Source: Methanolinea sp.
GTDB lineage: Archaea; Halobacteriota; Methanomicrobia; Methanomicrobiales; Methanospirillaceae
Direction: 5' to 3'
Assembly: GCA_024518585.1 (NCBI GenBank)
Contig: JANIHI010000015.1
Location: 1 to 38,340, forward strand
Length of the DNA stretch: 38,340 nt
A program made the translations under genes and the position numbers. Within the stretch, counting starts at the first letter, position 1; the number at the start of each line of letters is the position of its first letter. Of the stretch, positions 24,129 through 32,669 are shown piece by piece. The notes under the pieces were generated by a model. The model was not told the origin of the DNA. It was given only the letters and a program-made list of their open reading frames with translations, and did no database searches.

Positions 24129-24460
24129 AGTGGGAAGACAAGTCGGTTGAAAAGAGCCTGTGCAGTTGTTCTATGAAGGGAAGAGTCTCCACTGACAGGT
24201 GATTGGGATTATACCCTCTTCGTCATTTCAGGTGGGTAAGGTGTATGAATGGGTTATAGCCTCTCTCTGGATTGAGCTGGTTAATCCAAAAGAAATCGAC
24301 TTAATGCGAAATGAATGGTGAAACCGCTGCCTGGGCTCCCTTTTGGGGGCTCCAGAACAATCCTCATGTGGAAGTGCGGGAGCGAGGCTGCCCCCGCTTT
24401 GGTTCCTATCCATCCACTCAAAATAGAGAAGAGGCGGATTATAGATGGAAGGAGATGGAA

Positions 24461-24479
24461 CCCCTTTATTTCCATTGGA
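24461..24479 (-). promoter_or_regulatory. Origin recognition box 2
   Basis: Minus-strand sequence TCCAATGGAAATAAAGGGG, 17 of 19 positions matching the box at 25009, with a complete G-run. It lies on the left side of the AT-rich core. Confidence 0.8.
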
Positions 24480-24533
24480 GAGGGGGGATGGGATGGGGTG
24501 ATCCTGGGCTTCGTGTTCACGGTGCAGAGTGGC

Positions 24534-24569
24534 TTGAGATTATTGGTCATGTTGAGATTATTGGTCATG
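24534..24569. repeat. Perfect 18-bp tandem duplication in the origin
   Basis: TTGAGATTATTGGTCATG occurs twice in tandem (24534-24551, 24552-24569) at the left border of the AT-rich core. Its place at the start of the likely unwinding element makes it a candidate initiator-contact or duplex-opening repeat. Confidence 0.9.
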
Positions 24570-24875
24570 AATTCAAAATTATCGTGGATACACCTGGTAA
24601 TTTTTGATATGTTTTGGTATTGCAATGGTGATTTTTCCTGGCTGATCTCGTAATTTCGGTATTGTTTTTACATTTAAGTCCCGTTATTTTTGCTGAGATA
24701 TTGTAATTTGGTTTTTCCTGCATTTTATGGCATTATCCTCTTATCGAATATGTGGTATATCGTGGACCCGTGTCTCCTGAATTCAATTCGGAATTCTTTT
24801 ATCTTCAAAGTTCAAAACAGAACCAAGGCTGTTTTACCATTACTTAACTCCACAAAAAGGAGTTCTCCCCCTATC

Positions 24876-24894
24876 TCCAGGCGAAACAAAGGGC
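24876..24894 (+). promoter_or_regulatory. Origin recognition box 3
   Basis: TCCAGGCGAAACAAAGGGC, 16 of 19 positions matching the box at 25009. The GAAACAAAGGG part is intact and the dyad centre is altered. Confidence 0.65.
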
Positions 24895-25008
24895 TCCCCC
24901 ACCTCATTTTCAACTATAAAAAATCAAAAGGAAACTTTGGTCTTTCACTTGCAAACAATTTTCTCTAATAACGTATAATTTGTCATTATCTTGTATTAAA
25001 ATAGCCTC

Positions 25009-25027
25009 TCCAGTGGAAACAAAGGGG
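25009..25027 (+). promoter_or_regulatory. Origin recognition box 4 (canonical)
   Basis: TCCAGTGGAAACAAAGGGG agrees with the archaeal mini-ORB/ORB core as I know it: a short dyad followed by a G-run. It ends 71 bp before the orc1/cdc6 start, next to the promoter, so Orc1 binding could both mark the origin and repress its own gene. Confidence 0.88.
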
Positions 25028-25048
25028 TTTATATCCTGTTCAAACAGG
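25028..25048 (+). promoter_or_regulatory. orc1/cdc6 promoter with a perfect dyad
   Basis: TTTATAT (25028-25034) is a TATA candidate directly behind the canonical ORB. It is followed by the perfect inverted repeat CCTGTTCAAACAGG (25035-25048), placed between the TATA box and the probable RNA start, where a repressor would block transcription. Confidence 0.45.
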
Positions 25049-25098
25049 TGTCTTTTTGAGGTAAGGGATGTATATGATTAACTCCCAGGGGGTCCGGG

Positions 25099-26382
25099 AT
25101 GTCAGACAACCAGAGTGCAGCAATAGGACTATTCAAAAAATACCTTGAGACAAATAAGATATTCAAGAACAGGGAAGTGCTGCGCCACTCCTACAGGCCC
25201 CAGATCCTTCCCCACCGGCGACCCCAGATCGACCAGGTCGCGGCAATCCTTGCACCGGCGCTCCGGACCGAAACCCCTTCCAACATCCTCATTTATGGCA
25301 AGACAGGGACAGGGAAAACGGCGGTTGTCCGGTACGTCGGGTCAGAACTCGAGACGGCCAGCGTCCACATGGGGACTGTCTGCCGCGTCGTTCACCTCAA
25401 CTGCGAAGTGATAGATACACAGTACAGGGTCCTTGCCCAGATCTCCAAGACGCTCCTTGGAGAGGATGAAACACCGAGTGATAAGGCACGAATCCATATC
25501 CCCATGACAGGCTGGCCAACTGACCAGGTCTACATGGAGCTCAAGAACCAGCTCGAGGCACTGGGAGGAGTCCTCATCATCGTCCTCGACGAAATTGACA
25601 AACTGGTCAAGAAGAGCGGGGACGAAACCCTCTACAACCTGTCCCGGATCAATTCTGACCTGAAAAGCTCAAAAGTCAGCATGATCGGCATCTCCAACGA
25701 TCTCTCTTTCAAGGATTTCCTGGACCCTAGGGTCCTCTCCTCCCTCTCCGAAGAGGAACTCGTCTTCCCCCCCTACAATGCCCCCCAGCTGTGTGACATT
25801 CTCCGGCAGCGCGCCGAGATGGCGTTTCTGGACGGTGTACTGGATGACGGTGTCATCCCCCTGTGCGCGGCACTCGCAGCCCAGGAACACGGGGATGCAC
25901 GGAGAGCACTTGACCTCCTCCGCGTCTCTGGCGAAATTGCCGACCGGGAAGAGGCCGACCGCGTCCTGGAAAGTCATGTGAAGATGGCCCAGGCAAAGAT
26001 CGAGGCAGATTCAATGATCGAGTGCATTGCCACCCTGCCGACCCAGAGCAAGGTGGTTCTCTATGCCATGCTCCTTCTCGACCAGATGGGCCAGACCATC
26101 TTCACGAGCGGTGAGGTGAGCAGGATTTACAAGGAAATTGCGCCCTCGCTTGACCTCGATGTCCTCACGCACCGGCGCATCACAGACCTCATCTCCGAGT
26201 TGAACATGCTCGGCGTGATCAACACCCGTGTCGTGAGCCGTGGCCGCTATGGCAGGACAAAAGAGATGTGGTTTGATACAAATACCCGTAAGATATGGGA
26301 AGTCATCACGTCAGATGCCCGCTTGAGTACCCAGGGTATAGCCGAGAGGGACGTCCAGTGGTGCCGATCCCTATTCAGGTGA
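25099..26382 (+). CDS. cdc6: Orc1/Cdc6 replication initiator
   Basis: A 427-residue archaeal initiator that binds ORBs, opens the origin and loads MCM. Walker A is GKTGTGKT (67-74), Walker B is VLDEID (162-167), sensor 1 is in MIGISNDLSFKD and sensor 2 is in HGDARRALDLLR. A C-terminal winged helix follows from about 305 (LPTQSKVVLYAMLLLDQMG), with the wing at VVSRGRYGRTKEMW. The adjacent ORB-bearing region supports its identity as the initiator of this origin. It is followed after 7 bp by an Lrp/AsnC regulator gene, suggesting a shared transcript. Confidence 0.95.
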   Translation: MSDNQSAAIGLFKKYLETNKIFKNREVLRHSYRPQILPHRRPQIDQVAAILAPALRTETPSNILIYGKTGTGKTAVVRYVGSELETASVHMGTVCRVVHLNCEVIDTQYRVLAQISKTLLGEDETPSDKARIHIPMTGWPTDQVYMELKNQLEALGGVLIIVLDEIDKLVKKSGDETLYNLSRINSDLKSSKVSMIGISNDLSFKDFLDPRVLSSLSEEELVFPPYNAPQLCDILRQRAEMAFLDGVLDDGVIPLCAALAAQEHGDARRALDLLRVSGEIADREEADRVLESHVKMAQAKIEADSMIECIATLPTQSKVVLYAMLLLDQMGQTIFTSGEVSRIYKEIAPSLDLDVLTHRRITDLISELNMLGVINTRVVSRGRYGRTKEMWFDTNTRKIWEVITSDARLSTQGIAERDVQWCRSLFR

Positions 26383-26389
26383 AGAGATA

Positions 26390-26881
26390 ATGGACGAAAA
26401 GGACCTTCTTCTGCTCCAGCTCCTGGAGGAGAACAGCCGCCTGACCAACGAAGAGATGGCCGTCATGGCCGAGATGGCACCAGGGGATGTCGCCGCACGC
26501 ATCCTGGCACTTGAATCCGCCGGTGTGATCCGGAGCTACACCGCTGTCATCGACTGGGAGAAGGCAGGCAACGGAGAAGTGTCCGCCATCATCGAACTGA
26601 AAGTCAACCCTGAACGAGACTTTGGGTATGACCGGATAGCCGAGAGGATCGCACGCTTCCGCCAGGTCAGGTCGCTGCGCCTCATTACTGGGGCCTACGA
26701 CCTTCAACTCGTGGTGACCGGCAGGAACATGCAGGAAGTGGCACGGTTCGTCTCGGAATACATTGCTCCCATGGACCGGATACGGGAGACTGCCACCCAT
26801 ATTGTCATGAAGACGTACAAGGAGAACGGCCGCACCTTCTGCGAGAAAGAAGGAGGCGAACGGATACCGTACTCGTTCTGA
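26390..26881 (+). CDS. Lrp/AsnC-family transcription regulator
   Basis: 163 residues: an N-terminal HTH (LLQLLEENSRLTNEEMAVMA and following) and a C-terminal RAM/AsnC ligand-binding domain (about 60-140, VSAIIELKVNP, RSLRLITGAYDLQLVVTG). The HTH is slightly unusual in reading MAPGDVAARILALESAGVIR, but the family is clear. It sits 7 bp after cdc6 and 7 bp before the aminotransferase, which it probably regulates in response to an amino acid. It could also report nitrogen or amino-acid state to the cdc6 unit; that is speculation. Confidence 0.88.
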   Translation: MDEKDLLLLQLLEENSRLTNEEMAVMAEMAPGDVAARILALESAGVIRSYTAVIDWEKAGNGEVSAIIELKVNPERDFGYDRIAERIARFRQVRSLRLITGAYDLQLVVTGRNMQEVARFVSEYIAPMDRIRETATHIVMKTYKENGRTFCEKEGGERIPYSF

Positions 26882-26888
26882 GGTGACG

Positions 26889-28088
26889 ATGAGGGACTAC
26901 ATCTCACGGAAGGCGAGGGAGATCCCGCCTTCCGGGATACGGCGTTTCTTTGACCTTGCACTGACCATGGAGGAGGTCATCTCCCTCGGTGTCGGTGAAC
27001 CGGATTTCTCCACACCCTGGAACATCTGCGAGGCGAGCATCTACTCGATTGAACAGGGGGGAACGTCGTATACACCCAACCGGGGTATTCAGCCGCTCCG
27101 GGAGGCACTCTCTTCCTGGCTGAGGGATCATTACAGCCTCTCGTATGACCCTGATACCGAGATGATCATCACAACCGGGGTTTCAGAGGGTCTTGATATC
27201 GCGATCAGGGCAGTTGTCGACCCCGGCGATGAGGTCCTCGTGGCCGAACCCTGTTATGTCTCCTATTCTCCCTGCGTCATGCTTGCCGGGGGGATCCCCG
27301 TGCCGGTTCCGTGTGTTGAAAGGGATAATTTCAGGCTCAACCCCGACCGTCTGATGGAAAAGGTCACACCAAAGACCAAGGCCCTCGTCATCAACTTCCC
27401 GAATAACCCGACGGGGGCTGTCATGGGAAGGGAAGACCTCCGGGGTGTGGCTGATATCGTGTGTGACCACGACCTGGTCCTCATAAGTGACGAGGTCTAT
27501 TCCGAGCTGACATATGGGGGCACCCACGTCGCAGCGGCAACCGTGGGCGACCTTGCATCGCGCACGGTTACATTGAACGGCTTCTCCAAGGCGTATGCCA
27601 TGACGGGATGGAGGATAGGGTACCTCTGCGCCCCCCGCGAAATATGCGATGCGGCGCTGAAGATCCACCAGTACGTCATGCTCTGTGCCCCCGTCATGGG
27701 CCAGGTCGCGGCCCTCGAGGGAATACGGAGGGGAGAGGAAGAGAAGGACAGGATGGTCCGGGAATACCGCGTCCGCAGGAACCTCTTTGTCGAGGGCCTC
27801 AACAGGGCAGGGCTGAAATGCCATCGTCCCGAGGGAGCCTTCTACGCTTTCCCCTCGGTTGCTGCAACAGGACTTTCAGACCAGGAATTCGCCGAGAGGC
27901 TCCTCCTCGAAGAGCATGTGGCAGTCGTTCCCGGGAGCGTCTTTGGGTGCGGCGGTGAGGGCCATGTCCGCTGCGCCTATGCCGTCTCGAGGGAAAATTT
28001 GGCCCTTGCCCTCCACCGGATAGAAAACTTCGTGTCGCGGTGCACGGGGGCCCCGGCCGCCGTCGCCCCATCGCGGGAACGCGTGTAA
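26889..28088 (+). CDS. Class I/II pyridoxal-phosphate aminotransferase (AspC-like)
   Basis: A 399-residue fold-type I aminotransferase, probably acting on aspartate or aromatic amino acids. Seen are [12 protein letters not shown], the substrate/PLP loop [20 protein letters not shown], and the PLP-binding lysine in [18 protein letters not shown]. The ATG at 26889 follows a GAGGTGA ribosome-binding sequence; an in-frame GTG at 26883 lies inside that sequence and is unlikely. The last residues ([13 protein letters not shown]) extend beyond the fold. It needs PLP, whose synthase genes pdxS/pdxT are in the same window. Exact substrates cannot be told. Confidence 0.9.
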   Translation: MRDYISRKAREIPPSGIRRFFDLALTMEEVISLGVGEPDFSTPWNICEASIYSIEQGGTSYTPNRGIQPLREALSSWLRDHYSLSYDPDTEMIITTGVSEGLDIAIRAVVDPGDEVLVAEPCYVSYSPCVMLAGGIPVPVPCVERDNFRLNPDRLMEKVTPKTKALVINFPNNPTGAVMGREDLRGVADIVCDHDLVLISDEVYSELTYGGTHVAAATVGDLASRTVTLNGFSKAYAMTGWRIGYLCAPREICDAALKIHQYVMLCAPVMGQVAALEGIRRGEEEKDRMVREYRVRRNLFVEGLNRAGLKCHRPEGAFYAFPSVAATGLSDQEFAERLLLEEHVAVVPGSVFGCGGEGHVRCAYAVSRENLALALHRIENFVSRCTGAPAAVAPSRERV

Positions 28089-28242
28089 GATATGGGTCAA
28101 GGTCAGGAAGACGTGCCAGGTTCTCCCCGCGGCGTTCACCCGGGGGTTTACTCTCGCCTCTTTTTACACGGGTAGTCTCTCTGTCGGAGGCACGACGGGG
28201 CCGCCCGGCGAGGCGTGGTGGTGCCGGGGAATACACGATATC

Positions 28243-28250
28243 CTTTTATC
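28243..28250 (+). promoter_or_regulatory. TATA box of purA
   Basis: CTTTTATC lies about 36 nt before the purA ATG and predicts an mRNA with a very short leader. The rest of the 194-bp gap (28089-28282) is GC-rich, and I see no gene or convincing hairpin in it. Confidence 0.45.
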
Positions 28251-28282
28251 CGCTATCCGGGTGTATAGTATATGGTTGTACC

Positions 28283-29293
28283 ATGAGTTGCACCATCGTC
28301 GTGGGCGGTTTTTTTGGTGATGAAGGAAAGGGCAAGATCGTTGCGCATATTGCCTACCGGGACCACCCCTCCATCATCTCCCGGGGAGGGGTAGGTCCCA
28401 ATGCCGGCCATACAGTCAGAATGGGGGAGAAGGAGTACGGTGTGCGCATGGTCCCGTCAGGGTTTGTCTTCCCTGGTGCCCGCCTGATGATTGGGACGGG
28501 GGTGCTCGTCGATCCGAGAGTCTTCGCCCGCGAGGTCGAGATGCTTGGAGTCGGCGACAGGACATTTGTCGACAGGCGCTGTGCAATCATCGAGGATTCG
28601 CACATCGAGCGTGACAAGTCAAGTTCCCACCTTGCCAAGACCATCGGGAGCACGGGGAGCGGTTGTGGGCCTGCCAATGCAGACCGCGTACTGCGGGTTG
28701 CACGCCTGGCTCGGGACGTCCCGGCCCTCGCACCGTACCTGGCCGATGTCCCCCTGGAGATTAATTCAGCCCTCGACCGGGGTGAAAATGTTCTGCTCGA
28801 GGGAACGCAGGGCTTTGGGATCTCACTCTACTATGGGACCTATCCTTTCGTGACGAGCAAGGACACATCGGCATCCCAGATCGCGGCCGATAACGGTGTT
28901 GGACCGACCCGCATCGATGACGTCGTGGTCGTGTTCAAGGCATACCCGACGCGGGTCGGTGAGGGGCCGTTTTCGACCGAGATGGAGAGGGAGGTATCCG
29001 ACCGGCTGGGTATCCAGGAGTTTGGGACTGTGACCCACCGGCAGAGACGGGTTGGCCAGTGGGACGGGGAGATGGCCCGTTACTCTGCGATGGTCAACGG
29101 ATGCACACAGGCGGCCATCACGGGAATAGACCGCGTAGACAAGGAATGTTATGGGATCACGGAGTACAGCCGGCTCACCAGGAAGGCACGGGATTTCCTT
29201 TCACGTGCGGAAGAGGACATCGGCCGTCCCATCACCCTGATCTCGACAGGACCGGATGTCTCGCATATCATCGATATCAGGGGTGACCAATGA
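28283..29293 (+). CDS. purA: Adenylosuccinate synthetase, short archaeal form
   Basis: It makes adenylosuccinate from IMP, aspartate and GTP, the first step from IMP to AMP. The 336 residues begin [20 protein letters not shown], with the P-loop-like GDEGKGK motif. GPNAGHTV, the IMP-binding [10 protein letters not shown] and [20 protein letters not shown] follow. It lacks roughly 100 residues compared with bacterial PurA, as is usual for archaeal forms. The frame is open upstream to 28040, but that extension is Arg/Gly-rich and lacks the fold, so the ATG at 28283 is the start. It overlaps the Trm112-like gene by 4 bp. Confidence 0.95.
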   Translation: MSCTIVVGGFFGDEGKGKIVAHIAYRDHPSIISRGGVGPNAGHTVRMGEKEYGVRMVPSGFVFPGARLMIGTGVLVDPRVFAREVEMLGVGDRTFVDRRCAIIEDSHIERDKSSSHLAKTIGSTGSGCGPANADRVLRVARLARDVPALAPYLADVPLEINSALDRGENVLLEGTQGFGISLYYGTYPFVTSKDTSASQIAADNGVGPTRIDDVVVVFKAYPTRVGEGPFSTEMEREVSDRLGIQEFGTVTHRQRRVGQWDGEMARYSAMVNGCTQAAITGIDRVDKECYGITEYSRLTRKARDFLSRAEEDIGRPITLISTGPDVSHIIDIRGDQ

Positions 29294-29502
29294 GGCGCTC
29301 CCTCCTCCCTATCCTCTGCTGTCCCGTCTGCAAGGGTGACCTTTCCCTGAAAGTGACAGTCGAAAACGACATTGAGATCGTGGAAGGGGAACTCAGCTGC
29401 CCGACATGCGGTGTCGTGTATCCCATCTCCGAAGGCATCCCCGATCTCCTCCCCCGCGAGAAGGAAGACATGGTAGCACGGGGAGAGAAGGTCCGCCAGT
29501 GA
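29290..29502 (+). CDS. Trm112-like zinc ribbon protein
   Basis: A 70-residue protein with CCPVCKGDL and [19 protein letters not shown], the pattern of the Trm112/YcaR family. In archaea and eukaryotes Trm112 is an obligatory partner that activates several methyltransferases acting on tRNA, rRNA and release factor. The first Cys pair (C11, C14) and the second (C37, C40) are both intact, so it can bind zinc. The ATG overlaps the purA stop (ATGA), implying coupled translation although no functional link with purine synthesis is known. Confidence 0.87.
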   Translation: MRRSLLPILCCPVCKGDLSLKVTVENDIEIVEGELSCPTCGVVYPISEGIPDLLPREKEDMVARGEKVRQ

Positions 29503-29577
29503 ATCTGCTCTCTGCTGGACGTGGAATAAAAAAGAAAATATCCCACCCCCCTGCACCACCCCTCTTGGCCTTCCACT

Positions 29578-30501
29578 ATGCTCTTTACGCGCATCCTCGT
29601 CTTACCCCTTGCCCTCCTCGTTGACAGGGTCACGGGAGACCCCCGGTCCCGGTTTCACCCGGTCGCGGTCCTCGGGCGGTTCATCGCCCTGTGGGGTGAT
29701 CCCGGCCGGTATCGCCATTCGCTCCAGCGGCCGGTGGGCATCATCATGTGGGCAGTGACAGTAACCACCTTTTCACTACCCTTCCTCCTCGCCGACCTCT
29801 TCCTGCCCTGGTATGTCCTCCTTTTTGTCGGGCCGGTCCTGCTCAAGTCCTGTTTTGCATGGCGATCACTCGAGGACCATGTCCGGTCTGTGGAACAGGC
29901 ACTTCTCACCAGCCTTGCAGAAGGGAGGGTCCGGGTCGGATACATGGTGAGCAGAAAGACGGATGACCTGGATTCCGAGCAGGTGCTTTCGGCGGCATAC
30001 GAGTCCCTCTCCGAGAACCTCGTGGACAGCATCGTTGCCCCCCTCTTTTACTACTCCCTCTTTGGCCTGGGCGGCGCTGCCCTCTATCGTGCGGCGAATA
30101 CGATGGACGCGATGCTCGGGTACCGGGACGAGAGGGAGAGGCTCGGCTGGTTCTCGGCCCGGGCAGATGATGTCCTGAACTACGTTCCGGCCCGCCTCAC
30201 CACCCTGATCCTCCTTGCGTATTTTGGATTCCGGGGACGACTCTCCCCCGCGCTCGAATGCCTCCGGCAGGACGGGAGGAAGCGCCCGGGGTATAACGGC
30301 GGGCTCCCCATGGCTGTGATAGCGGGAGGGACAGGGGTCATGTTCGAGAAACCCGGTTCCTACACGATTGGTTCCCGCAAAAAGTCCCTCCGGGACGCCG
30401 GTTCGGACATCATGGCAGCGGTCAGGGCCTGCACTCTCGTTTCGGCCCTCCTCTTTGTGGTGATACCAATATTTTTGGCCCTGCTCGTCCAATTCCTATG
30501 A
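29578..30501 (+). CDS. cbiB: Adenosylcobinamide-phosphate synthase CbiB/CobD
   Basis: A 307-residue polytopic membrane enzyme that attaches the aminopropanol (phosphate) linker to adenosylcobyric acid in cobamide synthesis. Family blocks are [22 protein letters not shown] at the start, [10 protein letters not shown]-like [34 protein letters not shown], and [20 protein letters not shown]. The C-terminus ends in a membrane span. An AATAAAAAAG sequence about 50 nt upstream could be its TATA box. It is followed after 4 bp by pdxS. Methanogens need cobamides for Mtr methyltransferase. Confidence 0.93.
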   Translation: MLFTRILVLPLALLVDRVTGDPRSRFHPVAVLGRFIALWGDPGRYRHSLQRPVGIIMWAVTVTTFSLPFLLADLFLPWYVLLFVGPVLLKSCFAWRSLEDHVRSVEQALLTSLAEGRVRVGYMVSRKTDDLDSEQVLSAAYESLSENLVDSIVAPLFYYSLFGLGGAALYRAANTMDAMLGYRDERERLGWFSARADDVLNYVPARLTTLILLAYFGFRGRLSPALECLRQDGRKRPGYNGGLPMAVIAGGTGVMFEKPGSYTIGSRKKSLRDAGSDIMAAVRACTLVSALLFVVIPIFLALLVQFL

Positions 30502-30505
30502 ACAT

Positions 30506-31402
30506 ATGAAACTCGAGGAACTGAGATTTGGCACCGAACTCCTGAAACGCGGCTTTGCATCCATGCAGAAGGGAGGAGTGATCATGGATGTGGTCAATGC
30601 CGAGCAGGCGCTCATTGCAGAGGAGGCAGGTGCCGTCGCGGTCATGGCACTGGAGCGTGTCCCCGCAGATATCCGGAAGGCAGGGGGTGTTGCCCGGATG
30701 GCAGACCCGGCCATCATCCTCGAGATCATGGACGCAGTCTCGATCCCCGTGATGGCAAAAGTCCGCATCGGGCACTTTGTCGAGGCCCAAATCCTCGAGT
30801 CCCTCGGCGTGGACATGATCGACGAGAGCGAGGTGCTCACCCCGGCCGACGAGGAGTTCCACATCGACAAGAGGGCTTTCTCCGTCCCCTTCGTGTGCGG
30901 GGCACGCGACCTGGGTGAGGCACTCCGCCGTATCCACGAGGGCGCGGCAATGGTCCGGACAAAGGGGGAGGCAGGGACGGGAAACGTGGTCGAGGCTGTC
31001 CGCCACATGCGCAACATCATGGGCGAGATCCGGGCCCTCCAGGGAAAGACACCGCAGGAGATCACAAGCCGGGCACGGGACCTCGAGGCCCCGCCTGACC
31101 TCCTCCTCGAGACCGTGAAGATGGGCCGCCTCCCGGTCGTCAACTTTTCTGCGGGAGGGATTGCAACCCCTGCAGACGCTGCCCTGATGATGCAGATGGG
31201 GGCAGACGGCGTCTTCGTGGGGTCTGGGATATTCCACTCGGGCAACCCGGAAAGGATGGCCCGGGCCATCGTCGAGGCCGTCAACCACTTCGATGACCCG
31301 AAAGTGATTGCAGAGGTGAGCAAGGGACTCGGTCAGCCCATGAAGGGGATCGACGTCCACACCCTCCGCGAGGACGAGGTGCTCCAGTACCGTGGGCGTT
31401 AG
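30506..31402 (+). CDS. pdxS: Pyridoxal 5'-phosphate synthase lyase subunit PdxS
   Basis: PdxS makes PLP from ribose 5-phosphate, glyceraldehyde 3-phosphate and ammonia delivered by PdxT. The 298 residues contain the complete family: [20 protein letters not shown], the Schiff-base lysine K85 in MAKVRIGH, the second catalytic lysine K153 in [11 protein letters not shown], and [14 protein letters not shown] and [10 protein letters not shown] at the phosphate sites. It forms a 12-mer of TIM barrels decorated with PdxT. Its last 11 bp overlap pdxT. Strong conservation leaves no doubt. Confidence 0.97.
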   Translation: MKLEELRFGTELLKRGFASMQKGGVIMDVVNAEQALIAEEAGAVAVMALERVPADIRKAGGVARMADPAIILEIMDAVSIPVMAKVRIGHFVEAQILESLGVDMIDESEVLTPADEEFHIDKRAFSVPFVCGARDLGEALRRIHEGAAMVRTKGEAGTGNVVEAVRHMRNIMGEIRALQGKTPQEITSRARDLEAPPDLLLETVKMGRLPVVNFSAGGIATPADAALMMQMGADGVFVGSGIFHSGNPERMARAIVEAVNHFDDPKVIAEVSKGLGQPMKGIDVHTLREDEVLQYRGR

Positions 31403-31985
31403 ACTCGGGGTGCTGGCCCTCCAGGGAGACGTGAGCGAGCATATCCTGGGTTTTGAACGGGCGCTCATGGCAATCGGGGTTGGGGATTACGCGGTTGTTC
31501 CCGTGCGCAGGCCGCGTGACCTCGATGGCATCCGGGGACTCGCGATTCCCGGCGGAGAGTCCACGACCATTTCCCGCCTCATCGACAAGAACGGTCTCCG
31601 TGATCCCCTTGTCCATTTTGAGGGGGGTATCTTTGCCACCTGTGCCGGGATGGTCCTTGTCGCAGACCGGGTGGACGATCCCCGCGTAAGGACGCTGGGT
31701 CTCATCGACATGGCGGTCCAGCGGAACGCGTTTGGCCGCCAGAAGGAATCCTTCGAGGCTGACATCGAGGTCAGGGGGCTCGACCGGCCGTACCATGCAT
31801 ACTTCATCCGGGCACCTGTCGCAAGGGAGGTCGGGAGCGGAGTCGAAGTCCTGGCAGAGATCGGTGCCGGGATCGTTGCCGTCAGGAAAGGCCAGCACAT
31901 GGCCCTCTCCTTTCACCCCGAGCTGGGCGGCGACACCCGCCTCCACGTGATGTTCCTCGAGGGGCTGGGGGTCCAAAAGGGATAA
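31392..31985 (+). CDS. pdxT: Pyridoxal 5'-phosphate synthase glutaminase subunit PdxT
   Basis: A class I glutaminase that passes ammonia to PdxS. The 197 residues show [13 protein letters not shown], the [10 protein letters not shown] loop, the nucleophile C84 in [10 protein letters not shown], the histidine and glutamate of the triad in [13 protein letters not shown], and [13 protein letters not shown]. It begins with GTG at 31392 inside the end of pdxS, so translation is coupled and a matched dose of the two subunits is ensured. It ends 12 bp from the convergent zinc-ribbon gene. Confidence 0.96.
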   Translation: MGVRLGVLALQGDVSEHILGFERALMAIGVGDYAVVPVRRPRDLDGIRGLAIPGGESTTISRLIDKNGLRDPLVHFEGGIFATCAGMVLVADRVDDPRVRTLGLIDMAVQRNAFGRQKESFEADIEVRGLDRPYHAYFIRAPVAREVGSGVEVLAEIGAGIVAVRKGQHMALSFHPELGGDTRLHVMFLEGLGVQKG

Positions 31986-31997
31986 ACGGGGGAAAAT

Positions 31998-32660
31998 CTA
32001 ATCGCGGATCCCCAGTTGCCTGTCGATGATGGTGTAGGTACTCCCGGAGAGGTACGAAACCCGGACCTGCACCCGGTCGGTCCCGCCCCTGGTTCCTTGC
32101 AGGATCACTTCTTCAAGGATAATAGGCCGAAGGGTTCCCTTGAGGGATGTTCCATCCTGCCGGATTACTTCGACCTCGATGGAACGTAAAACCTTCTGGC
32201 CCGGTCCGCCGGAAAAGAGGAACGAGATCTCTCCATTGGAGGGGTCCTTGTGGACCTGGACCTGTACTTCGGTTCCTGGGGGAACCGTTTGTGTGGGGCC
32301 CGGTTGGAGGGATGGTGGTGATTCCGGCAGAATAATGTCAGACGGTGGAACGGTGACTGGCAGGGAGATATCAGGAGGATACCCGTTGAGTATGAAAAGG
32401 ATACCCACGATGGTAAGAAGAATAATCACGATAAGTCCTATCGCTCCCCATTTCAATGTTCTCTTCCGGGATGGTGGTGGTGACGGGTGATGGAGGGGAA
32501 TGTCTGGTGGAGGCGGAGGAGGTGAATATGGGACACTTTCTGCGCCGTTGGACATCTTTGACCGGGGTCCCACATCCTGTGGAGCACCGCATTTGGGGCA
32601 GAACTCGGCATCTTCCGGAATTTCTTTCCCGCACTGGGTACAGAAAACGGTCTGTGGCAT
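31998..32660 (-). CDS. Zinc-ribbon single-pass membrane protein (operon gene 4)
   Basis: A 220-residue protein: an N-terminal zinc ribbon (FCTQCGKEIP and FCPKCGAPQ, residues 7-27), a proline-rich stretch (YSPPPPPPDIPLHH), then a membrane span at about 69-92 (WGAIGLIVIILLTIVGILFI). The outer part of about 125 residues starts with a proline-rich linker and ends in a beta-rich domain (GEISFLFSGGPGQKVLRSIE). The predicted topology is a cytoplasmic ribbon and an extracytoplasmic domain. No enzymatic motif is seen. It is the last gene of a four-gene minus-strand operon, 9 bp after the previous stop. Confidence 0.78.
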   Translation of the reverse strand: MPQTVFCTQCGKEIPEDAEFCPKCGAPQDVGPRSKMSNGAESVPYSPPPPPPDIPLHHPSPPPSRKRTLKWGAIGLIVIILLTIVGILFILNGYPPDISLPVTVPPSDIILPESPPSLQPGPTQTVPPGTEVQVQVHKDPSNGEISFLFSGGPGQKVLRSIEVEVIRQDGTSLKGTLRPIILEEVILQGTRGGTDRVQVRVSYLSGSTYTIIDRQLGIRD

Positions 32661-32669
32661 TTGCAGTCC

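Larger units (their letters stand above)
24038..25098. other. Putative chromosomal replication origin (oriC) upstream of orc1/cdc6
   Basis: A gene-free kilobase directly upstream of orc1/cdc6. Four origin-recognition-box matches are arranged symmetrically: minus strand at 24110-24128 and 24461-24479, plus strand at 24876-24894 and 25009-25027, so the G-runs point outwards on both sides. Between the inner pair lies an AT-rich core (24541-24870); by hand count 24601-24720 is about 32% G+C. The region also holds two perfect tandem duplications (24051-24096 and 24534-24569) and dyads at 24779-24796 (GAATTC arms) and 24846-24864 (AACTCC/GGAGTT). Outward ORBs around an unwinding element next to the initiator gene is the known archaeal origin plan. 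Short frames in this stretch show no protein character. Confidence 0.85.

Noticed and set aside
24228-24968. Several frames of 60-114 codons within the putative origin
   Set aside because: They overlap each other on both strands, lack ribosome-binding sites and family features, and contain the ORBs and tandem repeats.
28040-28282. 81-codon N-terminal extension of purA
   Set aside because: The extension is Arg/Gly-rich and overlaps the aminotransferase end. The conserved N-terminus and the TATA box both place the start at 28283.
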